NCBI RefSeq assembly: GCF_014641735.1
Contig: NZ_BMIH01000003.1
Location: 682,001 to 746,000, forward strand
Direction: 5' to 3'
From: Sphingomonas metalli
GTDB lineage: Bacteria; Pseudomonadota; Alphaproteobacteria; Sphingomonadales; Sphingomonadaceae
Length of the DNA stretch: 64,000 nucleotides
The notes beneath the pieces were generated by a model. It was given only the letters and a program-made list of their open reading frames with translations. It had not been told where the DNA came from and did not search any database. Every line of letters starts with the position of its first letter. Position 1 is the first letter of the stretch. Positions 26,566 through 35,519 of this stretch are shown piece by piece. The position numbers and the translations under genes were made by a program.

Positions 26566-27547
26566 CGGGGCCGCGCACCCCCGCCACCAGCCGCTCGACC
26601 ACCCTATCGGCGCTCACCCCTTCCGCCTCGGCGGCGAAGGCGAGGAGCAGACGATGGCGGATCACCGGCCCGGCGAGCGCCGCCACATCCTCGCGCGTCG
26701 CGGCCAGCCGGCCATGCAGCAGCGCCCGGGCCTTGGCCGCCAGCACGAGCGACTGGCCGGCGCGCGGCCCCGCGCCCCACCGGACATAGCTTGCGATCCC
26801 CTGCGGCATCGCCGCGTCGCCGGGCCGGCTCGCGCGCACCAGCCGGTTGATCCAGTCGATCAGATCGCCCGACAGATGCACCTCGCGCACCAGCGCCTGC
26901 ACCGCCAGGATCTCCTCGCCCGCCATCACCCGCGGCACCTCCGCGCTGTGGCTGCCGGTAGTCTGCGACAGGATCGCCAGCTCCTCCGCGGCGGTCGGGT
27001 AATCGACCCGGACGTGGAGCAGGAACCGGTCGAGCTGCGCCTCGGGCAGCGGATAGGTGCCCGCCTGTTCGAGCGGGTTCTGCGTCGCCAGCACGAAGAA
27101 GGGCGCGGGCAGCTGGTGGGTGACCCCGCCATAGCTCACCGTCCGCTCCTGCATCGCCTCCAGCAGCGCCGCCTGGGTCTTGGGCGGCGTCCGGTTGAGC
27201 TCGTCGGCGAGCAGCAGGTTGGTGAAGACCGGGCCCGGCTGGAAGCGGAAATGCCGCTTGCCGGTGCCATGGTCCTCCTCCAGCAACTCGGTGCCGAGAA
27301 TGTCGCTGGGCATCAGGTCCGGGGTGAACTGCACGCGCCGGAACCCGAGATCGAGCGCCTGGCCGAGCGAACGCACCAGCAGCGTCTTTCCCAGTCCCGG
27401 CACCCCCTCCACCAGGCAGTGCCCGCCCGCGATCAGCCCGACCAGCAGCTGCTCGACCACCGTTTCCTGCCCGACGATCGCCTGTCCGATCGCCGCGCGC
27501 AGGCCGCTCAGCTTCGCCAGCGTGGTCTCGACCTCCGCCTCGGTCAT
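26558..27547 (-). CDS. MoxR-family AAA+ ATPase
   Basis: 329 residues. Walker A GVPGLGKT (about 49-56), Walker B LLLADELNRTPPKTQ (about 111-125), sensor 1 LATQNPLEQAGTYPLPEAQL and the C-terminal lid are all present. MoxR ATPases act as chaperones or metal insertases on vWA proteins. It is the second gene of the DUF4159-MoxR-DUF58-BatA-like-DUF4175-amidotransferase-like run, 10 bp after the DUF4159 gene. The client is unknown in this lineage. Confidence 0.95.
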   Translation of the reverse strand: MTEAEVETTLAKLSGLRAAIGQAIVGQETVVEQLLVGLIAGGHCLVEGVPGLGKTLLVRSLGQALDLGFRRVQFTPDLMPSDILGTELLEEDHGTGKRHFRFQPGPVFTNLLLADELNRTPPKTQAALLEAMQERTVSYGGVTHQLPAPFFVLATQNPLEQAGTYPLPEAQLDRFLLHVRVDYPTAAEELAILSQTTGSHSAEVPRVMAGEEILAVQALVREVHLSGDLIDWINRLVRASRPGDAAMPQGIASYVRWGAGPRAGQSLVLAAKARALLHGRLAATREDVAALAGPVIRHRLLLAFAAEAEGVSADRVVERLVAGVRGPGA

Positions 27548-27557
27548 CGCGCCGCCT

Positions 27558-28250
27558 TCATGCGTTCAGCGCATACATGACGATGTTCACGCCGAAGCGG
27601 GTATTGTCCTCCGCCAGGAAGCGCTTGTTGCGCCAGTCGTAGTCCCATTCGCACCCGTAATCCTTGTTGCTGTAGAGCACGCCCAGACGGCCGTTGATGG
27701 AGATGCCGCGCAGATAGTCGTGGACGAGATCGTCGCCCCAGCCGTTGAGCTCGAACGTCGTGGCCGGCGGCCCCGGAAACTTGAAGAAGCTGGTATAGAG
27801 CGGATGCCTGGCCGGCAGCTTCTGCAAGGCGCGCGGCCCGAAGATCGCCGCCATCTGCCGCTCGAACGAGGTGGCGAACAGCCCGTCGATATCGTGGTTG
27901 CAGTCGTCGACCAGCACGAAGCCGCCGTTGCGGACATAGCGTTCGAAGTTGCGCCGCTCGACGGGCGAGAACTCCACCAGCTTGTGCCCGGCCATATAGC
28001 AGAAGGGCGCCGCCAGCATCTTCGGATCCGCCAGCGGCACCACCCGCTCCTTCGGATCGACGCGCATGTTGGTATAGTCGATCAGCGCGGTCAGCAGGTT
28101 CGACGGCATGCGCTGGTCGACGTCCCAATCGCCGGAATCATAGCGCAGGCGGGTGAACCAGAAATCGTAGGCGGGGGCCGCGAGGGCGCGGGGGGCAGCG
28201 CCGATCGCTGCCGCCGCGAGGGCCGCACGGAGGAACGATCGGCGCTCCAT
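27558..28250 (-). CDS. DUF4159 protein with twin-arginine-like signal
   Basis: 230 residues from the ATG at 28250 (an ATG at 28262 is also possible). The N-terminus MERRSFLRAALAAAAIGAA followed by APRALA is a good twin-arginine signal with an AxA-type cleavage site. The DUF4159 domain covers the rest: FWFTRLRYDSGDWDVDQRMP, VDDCNHDIDGLFATSFE, FPGPPATTFELNGWGDD and GVLYSNKDYGCEW. It has the flavour of an inactive amidotransferase fold. It is the first gene of the MoxR run and lies downstream of tldD-tldE across a repeat-filled 309-bp gap. Confidence 0.88.
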   Translation of the reverse strand: MERRSFLRAALAAAAIGAAPRALAAPAYDFWFTRLRYDSGDWDVDQRMPSNLLTALIDYTNMRVDPKERVVPLADPKMLAAPFCYMAGHKLVEFSPVERRNFERYVRNGGFVLVDDCNHDIDGLFATSFERQMAAIFGPRALQKLPARHPLYTSFFKFPGPPATTFELNGWGDDLVHDYLRGISINGRLGVLYSNKDYGCEWDYDWRNKRFLAEDNTRFGVNIVMYALNA

Positions 28251-28306
28251 CAACCCAACCACCAGTACGGGCGTCCATCCACAAGCTTGCCGTCGCCAAC
28301 CACCTT

Positions 28307-28418
28307 CCCGTCACCCCGGCGAAGGCCGGGGTCCAGTTGGGAAGGCTTTGATTGACTCACGCAGCGCCTCATCTCAGCCGTTCCGCAACTGGACCCCGGC
28401 CTCCGCCGGGGTGACGGG
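28307..28418. repeat. Inverted intergenic repeat pair (sphingomonad REP type)
   Basis: Two 33-bp arms at 28307-28339 and 28386-28418 are reverse complements with a single mismatch. Each arm begins with CCCGTCACCCCGGCG and ends in GGTCCAGTTG (in arm orientation), and each contains a short internal hairpin (CCCCGGC/GCCGGGG). This is the same family as the elements near 45396, 48095 and 54861. It lies in the 309-bp gap between the tldE and DUF4159 genes, a stretch without coding potential. Confidence 0.9.
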
Positions 28419-28443
28419 ACAGACTGAGGAGTTCGCGATCAAG

Positions 28444-28541
28444 CCCCTCCCCTTCAGGGGAGGGGTTGGGGTGGGGTGCCTCCGCAAACGCAACGACCGT
28501 GGATACGCCCCACCCCCGCCCCCTCCCCTGAAGGGGAGGGG
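28444..28541. repeat. Second inverted repeat, C/G-block type
   Basis: Arms at 28444-28476 and 28508-28541 are inverted copies built on CCCCTCCCCTTCAGGGGAGG. The element is distinct from the adjacent REP pair and fills the rest of the 309-bp intergenic gap up to the tldE stop codon. A strong hairpin is expected in RNA from either strand, so it could act as a terminator or processing site for the tldD-tldE transcript. Confidence 0.85.
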
Positions 28542-28559
28542 AGAAGGACGAGCAACCGA

Positions 28560-29894
28560 TCACACCGCGTCCGACAGCGAGGTGAAGGTGAAGTCGCGCA
28601 GCTTCATCGGCGGCAGCATCATCACGAAGTCGGCCTCGTCGCCCTTCACGCGCACCGGCTTGCCCAGCTCGTCGATGTTGTTGAGCATGATCACCGGCGA
28701 CTCGTTGAACCGGAAGTTCTTGACCGGATATTTGATCTGACCGTTCTCGATATAGAAGGTGCCGTCGCGGGTCAGGCCGGTCAGCAGCACGGTCTGCGGA
28801 TCGACCATGCGGATATACCAGGTGCGAGTGACGAGGATGCCCTTCTCCGTCCCGCGGATCAGGTCGGCGGTCGACTTGGTGCCGCCGGTCATCAGCAGGT
28901 TGCCGGGCGTGCCGACCGCCTTCTTGCCCTGCTTCTGCGCCCAGTAGCGGGTGTAGTTGAGGTTCGCGACCTTGCCGTCCTTGATGATGTCCATCCGCTC
29001 GCGCGGCAGGCCGTCGCCGTCCCACGGCATCACCGCCGCGCCCGCCGCCCAGGGATCGGCATAGAGGTTGACGCGCGGATCATAGACCTGCTCGCCCAGC
29101 TTGTTGCCGCCGCCCTTCTTCGACAGGAAGCTGCGCCCCTCGTCCGCCTCGCGCGCGCCGAAGAAGTACATCATGAAGCCGATCAGCCCGGCCGCCGCGG
29201 CCGGCTCCAGGATCACGGTGTACTTGCCCGGCTCCAGCGCGCGGGCATCGGCGCTGGCCGCGGCCTTGCGCATCCCGGTGCGGACATCGGTGCCGGCGCT
29301 GAACGCCGCCGAATCCTGCAAGTTTCGCCCGACCCAGCCCGATCCGCGCCCGTCCTCGGTCCGCACCGTGCAGGTGTAGTCGAGCTGCGTGCCGCGCTGA
29401 TAGCCGAAATTGCCGTTGGAATTGGCGAAGGCGACGAAGCTCTGCCCGTCCTGCAGGAAGCCGGCCGCGACGAGCTTCTCGGACTTGCAGGCGCCGATCG
29501 AATCGGCTGCCACCTTGGCCCGATATTCGGGCGTGATCGCCGCGGTCGCCGCGCTGAACGTGTCGCTGGGGCGGTAGGTCTGCTTGGGCACGGCAGGCAC
29601 GAATTCGGGGTTCTCGGGCGCCAGCTTGGCGAGATCCTCGGCCCGGCGCACGACCCGCTCCAACGAGGCGTCGTCGAACTGGTTGATCGTCGCGGTGCCG
29701 ACCCGCTTGCCATAGGCGACCTGCACGCCCAGCTCGGTGTTCGAGACGATGCCGCTGGTCGATACGTTGTTCAGCGCGAAGCGGACGTTGCCGTCGATCG
29801 AGCCGGTCAGCTGCGCGGTGCACTCGTCGGCCTTCGACATGCCGACCACCTTGGTCAGGATGGCGCGGGCCTGCTCTTCTGTCATGATGCTCAT
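28560..29894 (-). CDS. tldE: TldE/PmbA-family metallopeptidase-complex subunit
   Basis: 444 residues. The protein follows the TldD/PmbA fold but lacks the HExxxH zinc motif found in its partner, as expected of the TldE (PmbA) subunit. Landmarks include RVVRRAEDLAKLAPENPEF, EPGKYTVILEPAAAAGLIGF and GGTKSTADLIRGTEKGILVT. With TldD it would form a heterodimeric protease that degrades unfolded or modified peptides. It has no signal peptide although its partner appears to have one. It starts 16 bp after tldD. Confidence 0.9.
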   Translation of the reverse strand: MSIMTEEQARAILTKVVGMSKADECTAQLTGSIDGNVRFALNNVSTSGIVSNTELGVQVAYGKRVGTATINQFDDASLERVVRRAEDLAKLAPENPEFVPAVPKQTYRPSDTFSAATAAITPEYRAKVAADSIGACKSEKLVAAGFLQDGQSFVAFANSNGNFGYQRGTQLDYTCTVRTEDGRGSGWVGRNLQDSAAFSAGTDVRTGMRKAAASADARALEPGKYTVILEPAAAAGLIGFMMYFFGAREADEGRSFLSKKGGGNKLGEQVYDPRVNLYADPWAAGAAVMPWDGDGLPRERMDIIKDGKVANLNYTRYWAQKQGKKAVGTPGNLLMTGGTKSTADLIRGTEKGILVTRTWYIRMVDPQTVLLTGLTRDGTFYIENGQIKYPVKNFRFNESPVIMLNNIDELGKPVRVKGDEADFVMMLPPMKLRDFTFTSLSDAV

Positions 29895-29910
29895 GGGTCA
29901 GGTCTCCGGA

Positions 29911-31542
29911 TCAGCCGAGCGAGCGCGCGGTGTTGATGACGTTGATGCCGTTGAAGCGCGCGGTGGACGAGCCATGGCTCACCGCGGACGACTGGCTCGG
30001 CTGCCCCTTGCCGTCGAAGAAGGAGCCGCCATAGCGGAAGTCGCTGGCATCGCAGACGCCGACACAGGCATTCCAGAATTCCGGGGTGCGGATCTGATAG
30101 GCCACATCCTCGATCTGCTGGGTGATCTTGCCGTTTTTGATCTCGTAGAACAGCTGCCCGCCGAACTGCGCATTGTAGCGCTGCTGGTCGATCGAGAAGC
30201 TGCCGTCGCCGATGATGTAGATGCCGTTCTCGACCCCGCCGATCATGTCCGCGACCGACTGTTTGGCCTTGCCCGGCTGGAGCGAGACATTGGCCATGCG
30301 CTGGAACTGCACGCTCGCCCAGTTGTCGGCATAGCAGCAGCCGTCCGACGCCGCCTTGCCCAGGATATGCGCCTGGTCCCGGATAGCCTGATAGTCGACC
30401 AGCTTGCCGTCCTGGATCAACGGCCACTTCTTGGTCTTCACGCCCTCGTCGTCATAGCCCACCGCGCCCAGCGTGCCGCGCTCCACCTTGTCGGCGGTGA
30501 TCGTCACCTTGTCGCTGCCATAGGGGAAGCGCGCCTTCTGCTTGTCGAGCGTGGCGAAGCTGGTGCCGGCGTAATTGGCCTCATAGCCCAGCACGCGGTC
30601 GAGCTCGAGCGGATGGCCGACCGATTCGTGGATCGTCAGCCAGGTATGCGACGGGTCGAGCACGAGGTCGTAGCGCCCCGGCTTCACCGACGGTGCGGTC
30701 AGCTTGGCGCGCGCCTGCTTGGCCGCGGCGATGGCGTCCTCGCGCATGTCGTACGACATGCCGTAGTTGACCACGCCGTTGGGCGAGGTGAACTTGTCCT
30801 TGGCGTTGCCGTCGAGATACTCGAAGCCCAGCCCCATCGGCGCCGACAGCCCCTCGCGGGTACGGAACTTGCCGCTCGCCTTGTCGATCGCGGTGACCGT
30901 CAGCGGCGCCCAGATGCGATGGACGTCCTGGTCGATGTACGACCCGTCGGTTGAGGCGAAGTATTTCTGCTCGTTGACGATGAACAGGATCGAGTTGACG
31001 AAGTTCGCCCCGGCGCCGAGCGCCGCGGCGTTGACGCCGAGCAGCAGGTCGACCTTGTCCTTGATCGGCACCGCCATCGCATTCTTCACGATCGGGGTGC
31101 GCCAAGACACCTCGCCCACCCCCGGCGTGGGCGCGAGGCGGACCGGCGCGGTCTGGGTCTTGGCATTGGCCTTGGCGATCGCGGTCGCCTGGCGCGCAGC
31201 GGCGGCGACCGCCTCGGGCGTCAGTTCGTTGGTCGCTGCGAAGCCCCAGGCGCCGTCGGCGATCACGCGAATGCCGACACCGGTCGATTCGGTGTTCACG
31301 ACATTCTCGACATTCGCCTCGCGCGTGACGACGAACTGGCGCAGGTAGCGGCCGACGCGCACGTCGCAATAGCTCGAGCCGCCGCTCTTCGCGGCATTGA
31401 GCGCCGCGTCCGCCAGCCGCTTCTTCAGCGCTACGTCCATGGTCGATTGCAGCTCTTCGGCGGCGATCGCGCGACCCATCAGGCCCGGCAGCAGCCCGCC
31501 ACCCAGCGCCAGACCGCTGGCGGTCAGGAATTCTCGTCTCAG
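29911..31542 (-). CDS. tldD: TldD-family metalloprotease with twin-arginine-like N-terminus
   Basis: 543 residues if started at the TTG at 31542. GGGGAG upstream and a leader [17 protein letters not shown] support that start; no ATG is available near the domain boundary. The zinc motif is HESVGH in [15 protein letters not shown], followed by [17 protein letters not shown]. The C-terminal region has [20 protein letters not shown] and the final domain with ARSLG. The leader suggests export through the Tat system, in contrast to cytoplasmic E. coli TldD. Upstream of tldE and the MoxR run on the same strand. Confidence 0.9.
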   Translation of the reverse strand: MRREFLTASGLALGGGLLPGLMGRAIAAEELQSTMDVALKKRLADAALNAAKSGGSSYCDVRVGRYLRQFVVTREANVENVVNTESTGVGIRVIADGAWGFAATNELTPEAVAAAARQATAIAKANAKTQTAPVRLAPTPGVGEVSWRTPIVKNAMAVPIKDKVDLLLGVNAAALGAGANFVNSILFIVNEQKYFASTDGSYIDQDVHRIWAPLTVTAIDKASGKFRTREGLSAPMGLGFEYLDGNAKDKFTSPNGVVNYGMSYDMREDAIAAAKQARAKLTAPSVKPGRYDLVLDPSHTWLTIHESVGHPLELDRVLGYEANYAGTSFATLDKQKARFPYGSDKVTITADKVERGTLGAVGYDDEGVKTKKWPLIQDGKLVDYQAIRDQAHILGKAASDGCCYADNWASVQFQRMANVSLQPGKAKQSVADMIGGVENGIYIIGDGSFSIDQQRYNAQFGGQLFYEIKNGKITQQIEDVAYQIRTPEFWNACVGVCDASDFRYGGSFFDGKGQPSQSSAVSHGSSTARFNGINVINTARSLG

Positions 31543-31783
31543 CAAGACCTTGTCTCCCCAATGGACGGCGCCTTTGCGGCTTGCCGCCCTCCCTGCCACG
31601 CTACGTCCGAAGCGGACGTGTCATGGTGATGCAAGACACTATCCACGCCGCCCGACCGGCGTCAACGGGGCTTTCGGCGCTTTCGTATACCTGCGGTCCA
31701 GGCGGCGCGGGGGTCGGTCACAAGCGCTTGCGTCCCCCCGCCGCCGCCGCCATGGCTCCCCGCATCATTTGGGGGTTCGCCGC

Positions 31784-32338
31784 ATGTCCATCCTGTCCGA
31801 CCGCTGGATCCGCGAGCGCGCGCTCGCCGACGGGATGATCGAGCCCTTCGTCGAGTCGCAGCGGCGCGACGGCTGTATCAGCTACGGCCTGTCCTCCTAC
31901 GGCTATGACGCGCGGGTGGCGGACGAGTTCAAGATCTTCACCAACGTCGACAACGCCATCGTCGACCCCAAGGACTTTGCCGCCAACAGCTTCGTCGACC
32001 GTCGCACCGACGTCTGCATCATCCCGCCCAACAGCTTCGCGCTGGCCCGGACGGTGGAATATTTCCGCGTGCCGCGGGACGTACTGGTGATCTGCCTCGG
32101 CAAGTCGACCTATGCGCGCTGCGGGATCATCGTGAACGTCACGCCGCTGGAGCCAGGCTGGGAGGGGCACGTCACCCTCGAATTCTCCAACACCACGCCG
32201 CTGCCCGCGAAGATCTATGCCAATGAGGGCGCATGCCAGTTCCTGTTCCTCGCCGGGAACGAACCGTGCGAGGTCAGCTATGCCGATCGCGTCGGCAAAT
32301 ATATGGGGCAGCGCGGGGTGACGTTGCCGCGCCTCTGA
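31784..32338 (+). CDS. dcd: dCTP deaminase
   Basis: 184 residues, standard length. [20 protein letters not shown], the catalytic region [20 protein letters not shown] (with STYARCGI following) and [19 protein letters not shown] are the family signature. The Arg in STYARCG and the Glu in GHVTLEFSN mark the active site. It deaminates dCTP to dUTP for dTMP synthesis. The ATG at 31784 follows a GGGGG-rich ribosome site. It stands alone; the gene behind it converges. Confidence 0.97.
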   Translation: MSILSDRWIRERALADGMIEPFVESQRRDGCISYGLSSYGYDARVADEFKIFTNVDNAIVDPKDFAANSFVDRRTDVCIIPPNSFALARTVEYFRVPRDVLVICLGKSTYARCGIIVNVTPLEPGWEGHVTLEFSNTTPLPAKIYANEGACQFLFLAGNEPCEVSYADRVGKYMGQRGVTLPRL

Positions 32339-32347
32339 CCCGCCGGA

Positions 32348-32797
32348 TCAGCGATGGGGCGTCGTCCGCGCGGCCCGCGCCTCCAGCATGTCGATCAGCC
32401 GCTCGATCCCCTCGCGCTCATTGTCGAGATGCCGCCGCAGGGCATTGAGCGTCAGCCGGGCCGCGACGCGGTAGTTCGGCCAGTCCTCCGCGATCCGTTC
32501 TGGCTTCCACTGCTGGCCGTGGCTGCGAAAGGCTTCCCCGGCGGCGATGCATTCGACCTTCATCGACCGGCCGAGCTTGGTGCATTCGGGGTCGCCCGTC
32601 GCCACCGCGGGGTCGAAGACCCGCTCATGCTTGAACACCTGATAGGCGCCGAGCACCTCGCCCAGTCGCGCGCGCATCTGCGGAAGGACCGCCAGCGCGT
32701 CGTCGCCCTTGCCTTCCAGCACCGTACTGCCTTCGGAGAGGATCGCGTGAGCCTGGTGTTGGAACGCGTAGAGCGCATCGCGGGCGGGTATCGTCAT
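32348..32797 (-). CDS. Hypothetical helical protein
   Basis: 149 residues from the ATG at 32797, mostly alpha-helical by composition. It begins MTIPARDALYAFQHQAHAIL, has conserved-looking phrases VFKHERVFDPAVATGDPE and MKVECIAAGEAFRSH, and ends in a helix ERLIDMLEARA. The spacing of His and Glu residues along helices recalls hemerythrin-like bundles, but no clear HxxxE ligand set can be named. No signal peptide. It converges with dcd. Function unknown. Confidence 0.6.
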   Translation of the reverse strand: MTIPARDALYAFQHQAHAILSEGSTVLEGKGDDALAVLPQMRARLGEVLGAYQVFKHERVFDPAVATGDPECTKLGRSMKVECIAAGEAFRSHGQQWKPERIAEDWPNYRVAARLTLNALRRHLDNEREGIERLIDMLEARAARTTPHR

Positions 32798-32943
32798 GAC
32801 CCGAAATGTGGTCGCACAATGGTTACGTCGGCATTTACGCCGCACTCGTCTCGTCGCAAAAACGCCACGCATACCGGGTCTTGGTTGACCGGAGCGCGGC
32901 CAGAGCGTAGTGAGAGGCATTCTCATTAGCATGAGTTGCCTGG

Positions 32944-33312
32944 ATGTACGAGCTGATCGATCGTCCCGTTGCCGAACTGCCGCCCTTTGAGCGCGCGATG
33001 CTCGATCGCATGCGCCGCTGGGTCCATGCACTGACCTTGGCCGGCGCCGCCCCTGCGCCCGTGGAGACGGACGGCGCCTTCGACTCGGCGATGCGGCTGC
33101 TCGATCGGGCGTCGACCGACACGCTCGTGTTCCAGCGCCCCTGCCATTCGACCGTCGAGGAGACCGAGGCTGTCGTACTCGGCCTGTGGCAGCTAGTGCG
33201 TGACGATCGCCTGGGCGCAGCCTTCGCCGCGGCATCGGGCCTCGTCGATACGGCGTCGGTCCGGCCGTTCGTCGGCACGATGATCCGCGCCGTCGCGACG
33301 CTCTCCGATTGA
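32944..33312 (+). CDS. Hypothetical protein upstream of a TIGR02466-type oxygenase
   Basis: 122 residues, no signal or membrane segment. The sequence is largely helical (PPFERAMLDRMRRWVHALTL near the start; EAVVLGLWQLVRDDRLG near residue 80). Its stop codon TGA overlaps the TTG start of the next gene (TTGA), so the two are translationally coupled. I do not recognise the family. The coupling suggests a shared role with the oxygenase. Confidence 0.6.
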   Translation: MYELIDRPVAELPPFERAMLDRMRRWVHALTLAGAAPAPVETDGAFDSAMRLLDRASTDTLVFQRPCHSTVEETEAVVLGLWQLVRDDRLGAAFAAASGLVDTASVRPFVGTMIRAVATLSD

Positions 33313-33956
33313 CAGCCCCTGCCCCGCCCCGGCAACCGGGCGGGGTGACGATCCGCCAACTCTTTCCCACGCTCCTCTATCAGGAAGCGATCGATCCGGC
33401 CCTCGTGGCGGAGCTCGACCATAGCTGCCGCGCCCTGTCCGAAGAGGATGGCGCGGGTCGGCGATGGTCGCGGGACCATGGCTATCGCGGCTACACATCC
33501 TATGCGTCGCTGAACGACCTGCCGCGTCGCGATCCCGTGTTCGACGACCTGCGTCGCCAGCTCGACCGCCATGTCGCGCGCTTCGCGGAGGCGGCGGCCT
33601 TCGATCTCGGCGGGCGGCGGCTCAAGCTGGACAGCCTCTGGGTCAACGTGCTGCGCGCCGGCGGCCATCACGGCGCGCATATCCACCCGCATTCAGTCGT
33701 ATCGGGCACCGTCTATGTCGCGGTGCCGCCCGGCGCCGGGGGGCTGAAGCTGGAGGATCCCCGCCTTCCGATGCTAATGGCCGCGCCGACCCGTCGCGCC
33801 GACGCCCCGGACGGCATGCGCACGTTCGAGACCGTGCAGCCCGAGGCGGGGACGCTGCTGCTCTGGGAAAGCTGGCTGCGCCACGAGGTGGTGCCGCACA
33901 CCGGTAAGTCGGGTGCCGGCGGCGAGCGGATCAGCGTGAGCTTCAACTATCGCTGA
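33309..33956 (+). CDS. TIGR02466 family protein, putative 2OG-Fe(II) oxygenase
   Basis: 215 residues from the TTG at 33309, or about 203 from the GTG at 33345. The double-stranded beta-helix signature is visible: GAHIHPHSVVSGTVYVAVPP carries the HxH iron-binding part, and LLLWESWLRHEVVPH holds the distal His, with a 2OG-binding Arg expected in ERISVSFNYR. Members are called putative 2-oxoglutarate/iron dioxygenases of unknown substrate. Coupled to the upstream hypothetical gene. Confidence 0.85.
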   Translation: MTAPAPPRQPGGVTIRQLFPTLLYQEAIDPALVAELDHSCRALSEEDGAGRRWSRDHGYRGYTSYASLNDLPRRDPVFDDLRRQLDRHVARFAEAAAFDLGGRRLKLDSLWVNVLRAGGHHGAHIHPHSVVSGTVYVAVPPGAGGLKLEDPRLPMLMAAPTRRADAPDGMRTFETVQPEAGTLLLWESWLRHEVVPHTGKSGAGGERISVSFNYR

Positions 33957-34138
33957 TGCCGCATCGACGGGTTCCGCCATCGACTGACGTTCACCTCGCC
34001 GCGGCGTCGCCTCATCGCATCCTTTCGCAGTTGCGGCATTAACCGGATTGATACCGATAAGCCCGATGGTTAACGCGATCGGGGCATGAGGCGCCGGAGC
34101 CGGGGGGCTCCGCGCCACTGGAGCAAAGGACCGGACGA

Positions 34139-34333
34139 GTGCTGGAAGTGGCCGTGGCGACCTATGGAATGCTGACCAGCTTCGTGCTGTCGGGGGCGGC
34201 GCGCAACAAGCGCGGCGGCAAGCCCAACCCGCCGATGCTCGAATATACCGCCTTCGGCCTGTGCGCGGTCTCGACGGCGTCCGCAATCGGCCTGCCGCTC
34301 TGGGCCGTGGCGAGCCACCTGGGCTATATCTGA
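34139..34333 (+). CDS. Small hydrophobic protein
   Basis: 64 residues from a GTG at 34139, with GGAGCAAAGGA upstream as a ribosome site. It has one hydrophobic helix near each end (about 3-20 and 38-60) and a basic middle (ARNKRGGKPNPP), so it is a possible two-pass inner-membrane protein. It lies 68 bp upstream of ychF on the same strand. I do not recognise a family. Codon use matches the neighbours, which supports it being real. Confidence 0.5.
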   Translation: MLEVAVATYGMLTSFVLSGAARNKRGGKPNPPMLEYTAFGLCAVSTASAIGLPLWAVASHLGYI

Positions 34334-34401
34334 CCGGCTTGGTTGAGAAGCCGCGCGATGCTGGCTAGAGGGACGGCAACCTCCCTCTTCCAGGAACGAC
34401 C

Positions 34402-35502
34402 ATGGGTTTCCGCTGCGGCATCGTGGGCCTGCCCAATGTGGGCAAGTCCACCCTCTTCAATGCACTGACCGAGACCGCCGCGGCGCAGGCGGCCAACTAT
34501 CCCTTCTGCACGATCGAGCCGAACGTCGGCAACGTCGCCGTGCCGGATCCGCGGCTGGATCAGCTCGCCGCGATCGCGGGCTCGGCCAAGATCATCGAGA
34601 CGCAGCTCGCCTTTGTCGACATCGCCGGGCTGGTGCGCGGCGCGTCCAAGGGCGAAGGGCTGGGCAACCAGTTCCTCGGCAATATTCGGGAGGTCGACGC
34701 GATCGTCCACGTTCTGCGCTGCTTCGAGGATGGCGACGTCACCCATGTCGAGGGCAAGGTCGATCCGATCGCCGACGCCGAGACGGTCGAGACCGAGCTG
34801 ATGCTGGCCGATCTCGAAAGCCTCGAAAAGCGCGTTCCCAACCTCGCCAAGAAGGGGCAGCAGGGCGACAAGGAGGCCAAGGCCGCCGCGACGGTGCTTG
34901 GCCGAGCGCTCGATCTGCTGCGCAACGGCAAGCCCGCGCGCCTGACCGTGCCTGCCGATCCCGAGGAAGACCGGCTGTTCCGCCAGGCGCAGCTGCTCAC
35001 CGCCAAGCCGGTGCTCTATGTCTGCAACGTCGAGGAGGCGAACGCCGCCAACGGCAACGCCCATAGCGCCCGCGTCTTCGAGAAGGCCAAGGCCGAGGGG
35101 GCCGAGGCCGTCGTCGTTTCCGCCGCGATCGAGGCGGAGATCGCGACCATGCCCGCAGAGGATCGCGGCGAGTTCCTGTCCGAGCTAGGGCTGGCCGAGA
35201 CCGGCCTCGCCCGCGTCATCCGCGCCGGCTACAAATTGCTCCACCTCCTCACCTTCTTCACCGTCGGGCCAAAGGAAGCCCGGGCCTGGACCGTCCATGT
35301 CGGCGCCAAGGCGCCTCAGGCGGCGGGCGCGATCCACTCCGACTTCGAACGCGGGTTCATCCGCGCCGAGACGATCGCCTTCGACGACTATGTCGCGTGC
35401 AAGGGCGAGGCGGGCGCGCGCGACGCGGGCAAGCTGCGCGCCGAGGGCAAGGAATATGTCGTGCAGGATGGCGACGTCCTGCTCTTCCGCTTCAACGTCT
35501 GA
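34402..35502 (+). CDS. ychF: Redox-regulated ATPase YchF (OLA1 type)
   Basis: 366 residues, usual length. The P-loop is GLPNVGKSTLFNAL (about 8-21), followed by NYPFCTIEPNVGNVAVPDPR, the G3 region DIAGLVRGASKGEGLGNQFL and the C-terminal TGS domain ending in EYVVQDGDVLLFRFNV. YchF binds ribosomes and hydrolyses ATP, and is linked to stress and translation control. It is followed after 17 bp by a HAD hydrolase. Confidence 0.97.
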   Translation: MGFRCGIVGLPNVGKSTLFNALTETAAAQAANYPFCTIEPNVGNVAVPDPRLDQLAAIAGSAKIIETQLAFVDIAGLVRGASKGEGLGNQFLGNIREVDAIVHVLRCFEDGDVTHVEGKVDPIADAETVETELMLADLESLEKRVPNLAKKGQQGDKEAKAAATVLGRALDLLRNGKPARLTVPADPEEDRLFRQAQLLTAKPVLYVCNVEEANAANGNAHSARVFEKAKAEGAEAVVVSAAIEAEIATMPAEDRGEFLSELGLAETGLARVIRAGYKLLHLLTFFTVGPKEARAWTVHVGAKAPQAAGAIHSDFERGFIRAETIAFDDYVACKGEAGARDAGKLRAEGKEYVVQDGDVLLFRFNV

Positions 35503-35519
35503 GCGATCGGGCGCGAACC

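Noticed and set aside
34040..34080. TTAACC half-sites upstream of the small hydrophobic protein gene as CtrA boxes
   Set aside because: No second TTAA at the right spacing.
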